NCBI GenBank assembly: GCA_950097015.1
Contig: CATNEN010000038.1
Location: 35,281,954 to 35,345,953 of the forward strand
Direction: 5' to 3'
Source of the DNA: Macrostomum hystrix
Lineage: Eukaryota > Platyhelminthes > Macrostomidae
Length of the DNA: 64,000 nt
Part shown: one piece after another, positions 43,547-56,100 of the stretch
Position numbering within the stretch: the stretch's first letter is position 1
Layout: each line of letters starts with the position of its first letter
Notes under the pieces: model-generated
What the model saw: the letters and a program-made list of their open reading frames with translations, nothing else
What the model was told of the DNA's origin: nothing
Database searches by the model: none
Position numbers and translations under genes: made by a program

Positions 43547-43583
43547 AAAATCTCACAGTACAGGATGTGTACTGTGAGATTTT
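43547..43583. repeat. Perfect 15-bp palindrome, 7-bp loop
   Basis: Arms AAAATCTCACAGTAC (43547-43561) and GTACTGTGAGATTTT (43569-43583). It lies where gene D's homologous 5' flank begins. The corresponding place between B and C reads GTACAGTGAGATTTT. Confidence 0.9.
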
Positions 43584-43863
43584 AAACTTTTTTACTTAAA
43601 ACACTCGAGTAGTCTTAAATTTGACCAAGTAGCAGTCTTGCCCATAGAAATCTCTCAGTATTTCAGACGGCTCAAATGGACCGAACAAACGATTAAGAAA
43701 TATGTTCTCCAGTGTTAAACTTGCTGTCGTTTCTTGCCTTGAATTTGGCATCAAGACAAAGCAATATTTCATCAGTTCATCAGTCATTCCGGTACCGCTA
43801 AGTTTTGTAACGGCAACGCATATTTCGTCAACCATTCTTCAAGCCTTACTGGAAGCTAAAAAA
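43584..43863 (+). promoter_or_regulatory. 5' flank of gene D, uninterrupted
   Basis: Homologous to the flanks of A, B and C. It keeps the join TTCATCAGTCATTCCGG that is broken by the Crypton insert in C, and AAGCCTTACTGGAAGCTAAA next to the start codon. The frame is open upstream of the ATG from 43702, which is probably chance. Confidence 0.55.
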
Positions 43864-44101
43864 ATGTTGAAACTTCGTTCAATACTGTGGATCGGAATAC
43901 TGTCTGCAAGTTAGTCGAGTCGATATCATTATTTTTTCCATTTTCAATTTTGAAATTAAGCTTTCATAAAAAAAGCTTGCTAGCACGAAATTCAACATTT
44001 TAGTTTGCATCGCTGAAACCAACGCCGTCAAGTGCTATTCCTGCTTTATTTGCGATAGTGTTGACAGTAAAACCGGCATACTGGAAGGAACTTACTGCGC
44101 T
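43864..44101 (+). CDS. Ly6/uPAR-type protein D, exons 1-2 (gene continues beyond window)
   Basis: Exons are 43864-43909 (donor GCAA|GTTAGT) and 44004-44101 (acceptor ACATTTTAG, donor GCT|GTGAGT). They encode the signal peptide (MLKLRSILWIGILSA plus ICIAETNA) and the first half of the domain (VKCYSCFICDSVDSKTGILE, GTYCA). Exon 3, expected to carry C...CC....CN and the GPI tail, is not in the window: the remaining 19.9 kb is intron 2, filled with the 32-bp minisatellite. Splice sites and frame are intact. Residues between the Cys differ from A-C. Whether so long a repetitive intron is spliced correctly cannot be seen from the sequence. Confidence 0.8.
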
Positions 44102-44154
44102 GTGAGTCATGTATCACAAGCCTAAAAACAAGAGCTGCAGTAGACAAAAGCGCA

Positions 44155-47100
44155 ATCTCAGTCCAGTAGCTTTGCAGTCCTAAAGAATCTCAGTCCAGTA
44201 GCTTTGCAGTCCTGTAGAATCTCAGTCCAGTAGGTTTGCAGTCCTGAAGAATCCCAGTCCAGTAGCTTTGCAGTCCTGTAGAATCTCAGTCCAGTAGCTT
44301 TGCAGTCCTGAAGAATCTCAGTCCAGTAGCTTTGCAGTCCTGAAGAATCTCAGTCCAGTAGCTTTGCAGTCCTGAAGAATCTCAGTCCAGTAGCTTTGCA
44401 GTCCTGTAGAATCTCATTCCGGTAGCTTTGCAGTCCTGAAGAATGTCAGTCCATTAATTGGCTTTGCAGTCCTTAAGAATCTCAGTCCAGTAGCTTTGCA
44501 GTCCTGAAGAATCTCAGTCCAGTAGCTTTCCAGTCCTGAAGAATCTCAGTCCAGTAGCTTTGCAGTCCTGAAGAATCTCATTCCAGTAGCTTTGCAGTAC
44601 TTAAGAATCTCGGTCCAGTAACTTTGCAGTCCTGAAGAATCTCATTCCAGTAGCTTTGCAGTCCTGAAGAATCCCAGTCCAGTAGCTTTGCAGTCCTGTA
44701 GAATCTCAGTCCAGTAGCTTTGCAGTCCTGAAGAATCTCAGTCCAGTAGCTTTGCAGTCCTGAAGAATCTCAGTCCTGTAGCTTTGCAGTCCTGAAGAAT
44801 TTAGTCCAGTAGCTTTGCAGTTCTGAAGAATCTCAGTCCAGTAGCTTTGCAGTCCTGAAGAATCTCAGTCCAGTAGCTTTGCAGTCCTGAAGAATCTCAG
44901 TCCAGTAGCTTTGCAGTCCTGAAGAATCTCAGTCCTGTAGCTTTGCAGTCCTGAAGAATTTAGTCCAGTAGCTTTGCAGTTCTGAAGAATCTCAGTCCAG
45001 TAGCTTTGCAGTCCTGAAGAATCTCAGTCCAGTAGCTTTGCAGTCCTGAAGAATCTCAGTCCAGTAGCTTTGCAGTCCTAAAGAATCTCAGTCCAGTAGC
45101 TTTGCAGTCCTCAAGAATCTCAGTCCAGTAGCTTTGCAGTCCTGAAGAATCTCAGTCCAGTAGCTTTGCAGTCCTGAAGAATCTCAGTCCAGTAGCTTTG
45201 CAGTCCTGAAGAATCTCAGTCCAGTAGCTTTGCAGTCCTCAAGAATTTCAGTCCGGTAGCTTTGCAGTCCTGAAGAATCCCAGTCCAGTAGCTTTGCAGT
45301 CCTAAAGAATCTCAGTCCAGTAGCTTTGCAGTCCTCAAGAATCATAGTCCGGTAGCTTTGCAGTCCTGAAGAATCTCTGTCCAGTAGCTTTGCAGTCCTG
45401 TAGAATTTCAGTCCAGTAGGTTTGCAGTCCTGAAGAATCTCAGTCTAGTAGGTTTGCAGTCCTGAAGAATCTCAGTCCAGTAGGTTTGCAGCTTTAAAGA
45501 ATTTAAGTCCAGTAGCTTTGCAGTCCTGAAGAATCTCACTCCAGTGGCTTTGCAATCCCGAAGAATCTTAGTCCAGTAGCTTTGCAGTCTAGAAGAATCT
45601 CAGTCTAATAGCTTTGCAGTCCTGAAGAAACTCAGTCCAGTAGGTTTGCAGTCCTGAAGAATCTCAGTCCAGTAGGTTTGCAGCCTTAAAGAATTTAAGT
45701 CCAGTAGCTTTGCAGTCCTGAAGAATCTCACTCCAGTAGCTTTGCAATCCCGAAGAATCTCAGTCCAGTAGCTTTGCAGTTCTGAAGAATCTCAGTCCAG
45801 TAGCTTTGCAGTCTAGAAGAATCTCAGTCTAGTAGCTTTGCAGTCCTGAAGAAACTCAGTCCAGTAGCTTTGCAGTCCTGAAGAATCTCAGTCCAGTAGA
45901 TTTGCAGTCCTGAAGAATCTCAGTCCAGTAGCTTTGCAGTCCTCAAGAATTTCAGTCCGGTAGCTTTGCAGTCCTGAAGAATCTCTGTCCAGTAGCTTTG
46001 CAGTCCTGTAGAATTTCAGTCCAGTAGGTTTGCAGTCCTGAAGAATCTCAGTCCAGTAGGTTTGCAGTCCTGAAGAATCTCAGTCCAGTAGGTTTGCAGC
46101 TTTAAAGAATTTAAGTCCAGTAGCTTTGCAGTCCTGAAGAATCTCACTCCATTGGCTTTGCAATCCCGAAGAATCTCAGTCGAGTAGCTTTGCAGTTCTG
46201 AAGAATCTCAGTCCAGTAGCTTTGCAGTCTAGAAGAATCTCAGTCTAATAGCTTTGCAGTCCTGAAGAAACTCAGTCCAGTAGCTTTGCAGTCCTGAAGA
46301 ATCTCAGTCCAGTAGGTTTGCAGTCCTGAAGAATCTCACTCCAGTAGGTTTGCAGTCCTGAAGAATCCCAGTCCAGTAGGTTTGCAGCCTTAAAGAATTT
46401 AAGTCCAGTAGCTTTGCAGTCCTGAAGAATCTCACTCCAGTAGCTTTGCAATCCTGAAGAATCTCAGTCCAGTAGCTTTGCAGTTCTGAAGAATCTCAGT
46501 CCAGTAGCTTTGCAGTCTAGAAGAATCTCAGTCTAGTAGCTTTGCAGTCCTGAAGAAACTCAGTCCAGTAGCTTTGCAATCCCGAAGAATCTCATTCCAG
46601 TAGCTTTGCAGTCCTGAAGAATCTCAGTCCAGTAGCTTTGCAGTCCTGTAGAATCTCATTCCGGTAGCTTTGCAGTCCTGAAGAATCTCAGTCAGGTAGC
46701 TTTGCAGTCGTGAAGAATGTCAGTCCATTAATTGGCTTTGCAGTCCTTAAGAATCTCAGTCCAGTAGCTTTGCAGTCCTGAAGAATCTCAGTCCAGTAGC
46801 TTTCCAGTCCTGAAGAATCTCAGTCCAGTAGCTTTGCAGTCCTGAAGAATCTCAGTCCAGTAGCTTTCCAGTCCTGAAGAATCTCGATCCAGTAACTTTG
46901 CAGTCCTGAAGAATCTCATTCCAGTAGCTTTGCAGTCCTGAAGAATCCCAATCCAGTAGCTTTGCAGTCCTGTAGAATCTCAGTCCAGTAGCTTTGCAGT
47001 CCTGAAGAATCTCAGTCCAGTAGCTTTGCAGTCCTGAAGAATCTCAGTCCTGTAGCTTTGCAGTCCTGAAGAATTTAGTCCAGTAGCTTTGCAGTTCTGA

Positions 47101-50100
47101 AGAATCTCAGTCCAGTAGCTTTGCAGTCCTGAAGAATCTCAGTCCAGTAGCTTTGCAGTCCTGAAGAATCTCAGTCCAGTAGCTTTGCAGTCCTAAAGAA
47201 TCTCAGTCCAGTAGCTTTGCAGTCCTTAAGAATCTCAGTCCAGTAGCTTTGCAGTTCAGAAGAATCTCAGTCCAGTAGCTTTGCAGTCCTGAAGAATCTC
47301 AGTCCAGTAGCTTTGCAGTCCTGAAGAATCTCATTCCAGTAGCTTTGCAGTCCTATAGAATTTTAGTCCGGTAGCTTTGCAGGCCTGAAGAATCCCAGTC
47401 CAGTAGCTTTGCAGTCGTGAAGAATCTCAGTCCAGTAGCTTTGCAGTCCTCAAGAATCATAGTCCGGTAGCTTTGCAGTCCTGAAGAATCTCTGTCCAGT
47501 AGCTTTGCAGTCCTGTAGAATTTCAGTCCAGTAGCTTTGCAGTCCTCAAGAATCATAGTCCGGTAGCTTTGCAGTCCTGAAGAATCTCTGTTCAGTAGCT
47601 TCGCAGTCCTGAAGAATTTCAGTCCAGTAGGTTTGCAGTCCTGAAGAATCTAAGTCCAGTAGGTTTGCAGTCCTGAAGAATCTCAGTCCAGTAGGTTTGC
47701 AGCCTTAAAGAATTTAAGTCCAGTAGCTTTGCAGTCCTGAAGAATCTCACTCCAGTAGCTTTGCAATCCCGAAGAATCTCAGTCCAGTAGCTTTGCAGTT
47801 CTGAAGAATCTCAGTCCAGTAGCTTTGCAGTCCTGAAGAAACTCAGTCCAGTAGCTTTGCAGTCCTGAAGAATCTCAGTCCAGTAGCTTTGCAGTCCTGA
47901 AGAATCTCAGTCCGGTAGCTTTGCAGTCCTGAAGAATGTCAGTCCATTAATTAGCTTTGCAGTTCTGAAGAATCTCAGTCCAGTAGCTTTGCAGTCCTGA
48001 AGAATCTCAGTCCAGTAGCTTTGCAGTCCTAAAGAATGTCAGTCCAGTAGCTTTGCAGCCCTAAAGAATTTCAGTCCGGTAGCTTTGCACCTCTAAAGAA
48101 TCTCAGTCCAGTAGCTTTGCAGTCCTCAAGAATCTCATTCCAGTAGCTTTGCAGTCCTTAAGAATCTCAGTCCAGTAGCTTTGCAGTCCTGAAGAATCTC
48201 ATTCCAGTAGCTTTGCAGTCCTTAAGAATCTCATTCCAGTAGCTTTGCAGTCCTGAAGAATCTCATTCCAGTAGCTTTGCAGTCCTGAAGAATCCCAGTC
48301 CAGTAGATTTGCAGTCCTGTAGAATCTCAGTCCAGTAGGTTTGCAGTCCTGAAGAATCCCAGTCCAGTAGCTTTGCAGTCCTGTAGAATCTCAGTCCAGT
48401 AGCTTTGCAGTCCTGAAAAATCCCAGTCCAGTAGCTTTGCAGTCCTAAAGAATCTCAGTCCAGTAGCTTTGCAATCCCGAAGAATCTCATTCCAGTAGCT
48501 TTGCAGTCCTGAAGAATCTCAGTCCAGTAGCTTTGCAGTCCTGTAGAATCTCATTCCGGTAGCTTTGCAGTCCTGAAGAATCTCAGTCTGGTAGCTTTGC
48601 AGTCCTGAAGAATGTCAGTCCATTAATTGGCTTTGCAGTCCTTAAGAATCTCAGTCCAGTAGCTTTGCAGTCCTGAAGAATCTCAATCCAGTAGCTTTGC
48701 AGTCCTGAAGAATCTCATTCCAGTAGCTTTGCAGTACTTAAGAATCTCGGTCCAGTAACTTTGCAGTCCTGAAGAATCTCATTCCAGTAGCTTTGCAGTC
48801 CTGAAGAATCCCAGTCCAGTAGCTTTGCAGTCCTGTAGAATCTCAGTCCAGTAGCTTTGCAGTCCTGAAGAATCTCAGTCCAGTAGCTTTGCAGTTCAGA
48901 AGAATCTCAGTCCAGTAGCTTTGCAGTCCTGAAGAATCTCAGTCCAGTAGCTTTGCAGCTCTAAAGAATCTCAGTCCAGTAGCTTTGCAGTCCTCAAGAA
49001 TCTCATTCCAGTAGCTTTGCAGTCCTTAAGAATCTCAGTCCAGTAGCTTTGCAGTCCTGAAGAATCTCATTCCAGTAGCTTTGCAGTCCTTAAGAATCTC
49101 ATTCCAGTAGCTTTGCAGTCCTGAAGAATCTCATTCCAGTAGCTTTGCAGTCCTGAAGAATCCCAGTCCAGTAGATTTGCAGTCCTGTAGAATCTCAGTC
49201 CAGTAGGTTTGCAGTCCTGAAGAATCCCAGTCCAGTAGCTTTGCAGTCCTGTAGAATCTCAGTCCAGTAGCTTTGCAGTCCTGAAAAATCCCAGTCCAGT
49301 AGCTTTGCAGTCCTAAAGAATCTCAGTCCAGTAGCTTTGCAATCCCGAAGAATCTCATTCCAGTAGCTTTGCAGTCCTGAAGAATCTCAGTCCAGTAGCT
49401 TTGCAGTCCTGTAGAATCTCATTCCGGTAGCTTTGCAGTCCTGAAGAATCTCAGTCTGGTAGCTTTGCAGTCCTGAAGAATGTCAGTCCATTAATTGGCT
49501 TTGCAGTCCTTAAGAATCTCAGTCCAGTAGCTTTGCAGTCCTGAAGAATCTCAATCCAGTAGCTTTGCAGTCCTGAAGAATTTAGTCCAGTAGCTTTGCA
49601 GTTCTGAAGAATCTCAGTCCAGTAGCTTTGCAGTCCTGAAGAATCTCAGTCCTGTAGCTTTGCAGTCCTGAAGAATTTAGTCCAGTAGCTTTGCAGTTCT
49701 GAAGAATCTCAGTCCAGTAGCTTTGCAGTCCTGAAGAATCTCAGTCCAGTAGCTTTCCAGTCCTGAAGAATCTCAGTCCAGTAGCTTTGCAGTCCTGAAG
49801 AATCTCAGTCCAGTAGCTTTGCAGTCCTGAAGAATCTCGGTCCAGTAACTTTGCAGTCCTGAAGAATCTCAGTCCAGTAGCTTTGCAGTCCTGAAGAATC
49901 CCAATCCAGTAGCTTTGCAGTCCTGTAGAATCTCAGTCCAGTAGCTTTGCAGTCCTGAAGAATCTCAGTCCAGTAGCTTTGCAGTCCTGAAGAATCTCAG
50001 TCCTGTAGCTTTGCAGTCCTGAAGAATCTCAGTCCTGTAGCTTTGCAGTTCTGAAGAATCTCAGTCCAGTAGCTTTGCAGTCCTGAAGAATCTCAGTCCA

Positions 50101-53100
50101 GTAGCTTTGCAGTCCTGAAGAATCTCAGTCCAGTAGCTTTGCAGTCCTAAAGAATCTCAGTCCAGTAGCTTTGCAGTCCTCAAGAATCTCAGTCCAGTAG
50201 CTTTGCAGTCCTGAAGAATCTCAGTCCAGTAGCTTTGCAGTCCTGAAGAATCTCAGTCCAGTAGCTTTGCAGTCCTGAAGAATCTCAGTCCAGTAGCTTT
50301 GCAGTCCTGAAGAATCTCGGTCCAGTAACTTTGCAGTCCTGAAGAATCTCAGTCCAGTAGCTTTGCAGTCCTGAAGAATCCCAATCCAGTAGCTTTGCAG
50401 TCCTGTAGAATCTCAGTCCAGTAGCTTTGCAGTCCTGAAGAATCTCAGTCCAGTAGCTTTGCAGTCCTGAAGAATCTCAGTCCTGTAGCTTTGCAGTCCT
50501 GAAGAATTTAGTCCAGTAGCTTTGCAGTTCTGAAGAATCTCAGTCCAGTAGCTTTGCAGTCCTGAAGAATCTCAGTCCAGTAGCTTTGCAGTCCTGAAGA
50601 ATCTCAGTCCAGTAGCTTTGCAGTCCTAAAGAATCTCAGTCCAGTAGCTTTGCAGTCCTCAAGAATCTCAGTCCAGTAGCTTTGCAGTCCTGAAGAATCT
50701 CAGTCCAGTAGTTTTGCAGTCCTGAAGAATCTCAGTCCAGTAGCTTTGCAGTCCTGAAGAATCTCAGTCCAGTAGCTTTGCAGTCCTCAAGAATTTCAGT
50801 CCAGTAGCTTTGCAGTCCTTAAGAATCCCAGTCCAGTAGCTTTGCAGTCCTCAAGAATCTCAGTCCAGTAGCTTTGCAGTCCTGAAGAATCTCTGTCCAG
50901 TAGCTTTGCAGTCCTGTAGAATTTCAGTCCAGTAGCTTTGCAGTCCTCAAGAATCATAGTCCGGTAGCTTTGCAGTCCTGAAGAATCTCAGTCCAGTAGC
51001 TTTGCAGTCCTGAAGAATTTCAGTCCAGTAGGTTTGCAGTCCTGAAGAATCTCAGTCCAGTAGGTTTGCAGTCCTGAAGAATCTCAGTCCAGTAGGTTTG
51101 CAGCCTTAAAGAATTTAAGTCCAGTAGCTTTGCAGTCCTGAAGAATCTCACTCCAGTAGCTTTGCAATCCCGAAAAATCTCAGTCCAGTAGCTTTGCAGT
51201 TCTGAAGAATCTCAGTCCAGTAGCTTTGCAGTCTAGAAGAATCTCAGTCTAGTAGCTTTGCAGTTCTGAAGAATCTCAGTCCAGTAGCTTTGCAGTCTAG
51301 AAGAATCTCAGTCTAGTAGCTTTGCAGTCCTGAAGAAACTCAGTCCAGTAGCTTTGCAGTCCTGAAGAATCTCAGTCCAGTAGCTTTGCAGTCCTGAAGA
51401 ATCTCAGTCCGGTAGCTTTGCAGTCCTGAAGAATGTCAGTCCATTAATTAGCTTTGCAGTTCTGAAGAATCTCAGTCCAGTAGCTTTGCAGTCCTGAAGA
51501 ATCTCAGTCCAGTAGCTTTGCAGTCCTAAAGAATGTCAGTCCAGTAGCTTTGCAGCCCTAAAGAATTTCAGTCCGGTAGCTTTGCAGCTCTAAAGAATCT
51601 CAGTCCAGTAGCTTTGCAGTCCTCAAGAATCTCAGTCCAGTAGCTTTGCAGTCCTGAAGAATCTCAGTCCAGTAGCTTTCCAGTCCTGAAGAATCTCGGT
51701 CCAGTAACTTTGCAGTCCTGAAGAATCTCAGTCCAGTAGCTTTGCAGTCCTGAAGAATCCCAATCCAGTAGCTTTGCAGTCCTGTAGAATCTCAGTCCAG
51801 TAGCTTTGCAGTCCTAAAGAATCTCAGTCCAGTAGCTTTGCAGTCCTGAAGAATCTCAGTCCTGTAGCTTTGCAGTCCTGAAGAATTTAGTCCAGTAGCT
51901 TTGCAGTTCTGAAGAATCTCAGTCCAGTAGCTTTGCAGTCCTGAAGAATCTCAGTCCAGTAGCTTTGCAGTCCTGAAGAATCTCAGTCCAGTAGCTTAGC
52001 AGTCCTAAAGAATCTCAGTCCAGTAGCTTTGCAGTCCTCAAGAATCTCAGTCCAGTAGCTTTGCAGTCCTGAAGAATCTCAGTCCAGTAGCTTTGCAGTC
52101 CTGAAGAATCTCAGTCCAGTAGCTTTGCAGTCCTGAAGAATCTCAGTCCAGTAGCTTTGCAGTCCTCAAGAATTTCAGTCCAGTAGCTTTGCAGTCCTGA
52201 AGAATCCCAGTCCAGTAGCTTTGCAGTCGTGAAGAATCTCAGTCCAGTAGCTTTGCAGTCCTGAAGAATCTCTGTCCATTAGCTTTGCAGTCCTGCAGAA
52301 TTTCAGTCCAGTAGCTTTGCAGTCCTCAAGAATCATAGTCCGGTAGCTTTGCAGTCCTGAAGAATCTCTGTCCTGTAGCTTTGCAGTCCTGAAGAATTTC
52401 AGTCCAGTAGGTTTGCAGTCCTGAAGAATCTCAGTCCAGTAGGTTTGCAGTCCTGAAGAATCTCAGTCCAGTAGGTTTGCAGCCTTAAAGAATTTAAGTC
52501 CAGTAGCTTTGCAGTCCTGAAGAATCTCACTCCAGTAGCTTTGCAATCCCGAAGAATCTCAGTCCAGTAGCTTTGCAGTTCTAAAGAATCTCAGTCCAGT
52601 AGCTTTGCAGTCTAGAAGAATCTCAGTCTAGTAGCTTTGCAGTTCTGAAGAATCTCAGTCCAGTAGCTTTGCTGTCTAGAAGAATCTCAGTCTAGTAGCT
52701 TTGCAGTCCTGAAGAAACTCAGTCCAGTAGCTTTGCAGTCCTGAAGAATCTCAGTCCAGTAGCTTTGCAGTCCTGAAGAATCTCAGTCCGGTAGCTTTGC
52801 AGTCCTGAAGAATGTCAGTCCATTAATTAGCTTTGCAGTTCTGAAGAATCTCAGTCCAGTAGCTTTCCAGTCCTGAAGAATCTCAGTCCAGTAGCTTTGC
52901 AGTCCTAAAGAATGTCAGTCCAGTAGCTTTGCAGCCCTAAAGAATTTCAGTCCGGTAGCTTTGCAGCTCTAAAGAATCTCAGTCCAGTAGCTTTGCAGTC
53001 CTCAAGAATCTCATTCCAGTAGCTTTGCAGTCCTTAAGAATCTCAGTCCAGTAGCTTTGCAGTCCTGAAGAATCTCAGTCCAGTAGCTTTGCAGTCCTGA

Positions 53101-56100
53101 AGAATCTCAGTCCAGTAGGTTTGCAGCCTTAAAGAATTTAAGTCCAGTAGCTTTGCAGTCCTGAAGAATCTCACTCCAGTAGCTTTGCAATCCCGAAGAA
53201 TCTCAGTCCAGTAGCTTTGCAGTTCTGAAGAATCTCAGTCCAGTAGCTTTGCAGTCCTGAAGAAACTCAGTCCAGTAGCTTTGCAGTCCTGAAGAATCTC
53301 AGTCCAGTAGCTTTGCAGTCCTGAAGAATCTCAGTCCGGTAGCTTTGCAGTCCTGAAGAATGTCAGTCCATTAATTAGCTTTGCAGTTCTGAAGAATCTC
53401 AGTCCAGTAGCTTTGCAGTCCTGAAGAATCTCAGTCCAGTAGCTTTGCAGTCCTAAAGAATGTCAGTCCAGTAGCTTTGCAGCCCTAAAGAATTTCAGTC
53501 CGGTAGCTTTGCAGCTCTAAAGAATCTCAGTCCAGTAGCTTTGCAGTCCTCAAGAATCTCATTCCAGTAGCTTTGCAGTCCTTAAGAATCTCAGTCCAGT
53601 AGCTTTGCAGTCCTGAAGAATCTCATTCCAGTAGCTTTGCAGTCCTTAAGAATCTCATTCCAGTAGCTTTGCAGTCCTGAAGAATCTCATTCCAGTAGCT
53701 TTGCAGTCCTGAAGAATCCCAGTCCAGTAGATTTGCAGTCCTGTAGAATCTCAGTCCAGTAGGTTTGCAGTCCTGAAGAATCCCAGTCCAGTAGCTTTGC
53801 AGTCCTGTAGAATCTCAGTCCAGTAGCTTTGCAGTCCTGAAAAATCCCAGTCCAGTAGCTTTCCAGTCCTGAAGAATCTCAGTCCAGTAGCTTTGCAGTC
53901 CTGAAGAATCTCAGTCCAGTAGCTTTCCAGTCCTGAAGAATCTCGGTCCAGTAACTTTGCAGTCCTAAAGAATCTCAGTCCAGTAGCTTTGCAGTCCTGA
54001 AGAATCCCAATCCAGTAGCTTTGCAGTCCTGAAGAATCTCAGTCCAGTAGCTTTGCAGTCCTGAAGAATCCCAGTCCAGTAGCTTTGCAGTCCTGAAGAA
54101 TCTCAGTCCTGTAGCTTTGCAGTCCTGAAGAATTTAGTCCAGTAGCTTTGCAGTTCTGAAGAATCTCAGTCCAGTAGCTTTGCAGTCCTGAAGAATCTCA
54201 TTCCAGTAGCTTTGCAGTCCTGAAGAATCCCAGTCCAGTAGATTTGCAGTCCTGTAGAATCTCAGTCCAGTAGGTTTGCAGTCCTGAAGAATCCCAGTCC
54301 AGTAGCTTTGCAGTCCTGTAGAATCTCAGTCCAGTAGCTTTGCAGTCCTGAAAAATCCCAGTCCAGTAGCTTTGCAGTCCTAAAGAATCTCAGTCCAGTA
54401 GCTTTGCAATCCCGAAGAATCTCATTCCAGTAGCTTGGCAGTCCTGAAGAATCTCAGTCCAGTAGCTTTGCAGTCCTGTAGAATCTCATTCCGGTAGCTT
54501 TGCAGTCCTGAAGAATCTCAGTCTGGTAGCTTTGCAGTCCTAAAGAATGTCAGTCCATTAATTGGCTTTGCAGTCCTTAAGAATCTCAGTCCAGTAGCTT
54601 TGTAGTTCTGAAGAATCTCAGTCCAGTAGCTTTGCAGTCCTGAAGAATCTCAGTCCAGTAGCTTTGCAGTCCTAAAGAATGTCAGTCCAGTAGCTTTGCA
54701 GCCCTAAAGAATTTCAGTCCGGTAGCTTTGCAGCTCTAAAGAATCTCAGTCCAGTAGCTTTGCAGTCCTCAAGAATCTCATTCCAGTAGCTTTGCAGTCC
54801 TTAAGAATCTCAGTCCAGTAGCTTTGCAGTCCTGAAGAATCTCATTCCAGTAGCTTTGCAGTCCTTAAGAATCTCATTCCAGTAGCTTTGCAGTCCTGAA
54901 GAATCTCATTCCAGTAGCTTTGCAGTCCTGAAGAATCCCAGTCCAGTAGATTTGCAGTCCTGTAGAATCTCAGTCCAGTAGGTTTGCAGTCCTGAAGAAT
55001 CCCAGTCCAGTAGCTTTGCAGTCCTGTAGAATCTCAGTCCAGTAGCTTTGCAGTCCTGAAAAATCCCAGTCCAGTAGCTTTCCAGTCCTGAAGATTCTCA
55101 GTCCAGTAGCTTTGCAGTCCTGAAGAATCTCAGTCCAGTAGCTTTCCAGTCCTGAAGAATCTCGGTCCAGTAACTTTGCAGTCCTAAAGAATCTCAGTCC
55201 AGTAGCTTTGCAGTCCTGAAGAATCCCAATCCAGTAGCTTTGCAGTCCTGTAGAATCTCAGTCCAGTAGCTTTGCAGTCCTGAAGAATCCCAGTCCAGTA
55301 GCTTTGCAGTCCTGAAGAATCTCAGTCCTGTAGCTTTGCAGTCCTGAAGAATTTAGTCCAGTAGCTTTGCAGTTCTGAAGAATCTCAGTCCAGTAGCTTT
55401 GCAGTCCTGAAGAATCTCATTCCAGTAGCTTTGCAGTCCTGAAGAATCCCAGTCCAGTAGATTTGCAGTCCTGAAGAATCTCAGTCCAGTAGGTTTGCAG
55501 TCCTGAAGAATCCCAGTCCAGTAGCTTTGCAGTCCTGTAGAATCTCAGTCCAGTAGCTTTGCAGTCCTGAAAAATCCCAGTCCAGTAGCTTTCCAGTCCT
55601 GAAGAATCTCAGTCCAGTAGCTTTGCAGTCCTGAAGAATCTCAGTCCAGTAGCTTTCCAGTCCTGAAGAATCTCGGTCCAGTAACTTTGCAGTCCTAAAG
55701 AATCTCAGTCCAGTAGCTTTGCAGTCCTGAAGAATCCCAATCCAGTAGCTTTGCAGTCCTGTAGAATCTCAGTCCAGTAGCTTTGCAGTCCTGAAGAATC
55801 CCAGTCCAGTAGCTTTGCAGTCCTGAAGAATCTCAGTCCTGTAGCTTTGCAGTCCTGAAGAATTTAGTCCAGTAGCTTTGCAGTTCTGAAGAATCTCAGT
55901 CCAGTAGCTTTGCAGTCCTGAAGAATCTCATTCCAGTAGCTTTGCAGTCCTGAAGAATCCCAGTCCAGTAGATTTGCAGTCCTGTAGAATCTCAGTGCAG
56001 TAGGTTTGCAGTCCTGAAGAATCCCAGTCCAGTAGCTTTGCAGTCCTGTAGAATCTCAGTCCAGTAGCTTTGCAGTCCTGAAAAATCCCAGTCCAGTAGC

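Noticed and set aside
43702-43863. N-terminal extension of gene D protein
   Set aside because: The frame is open but not conserved in A, B or C, and the signal peptide begins exactly at MLK in all copies.
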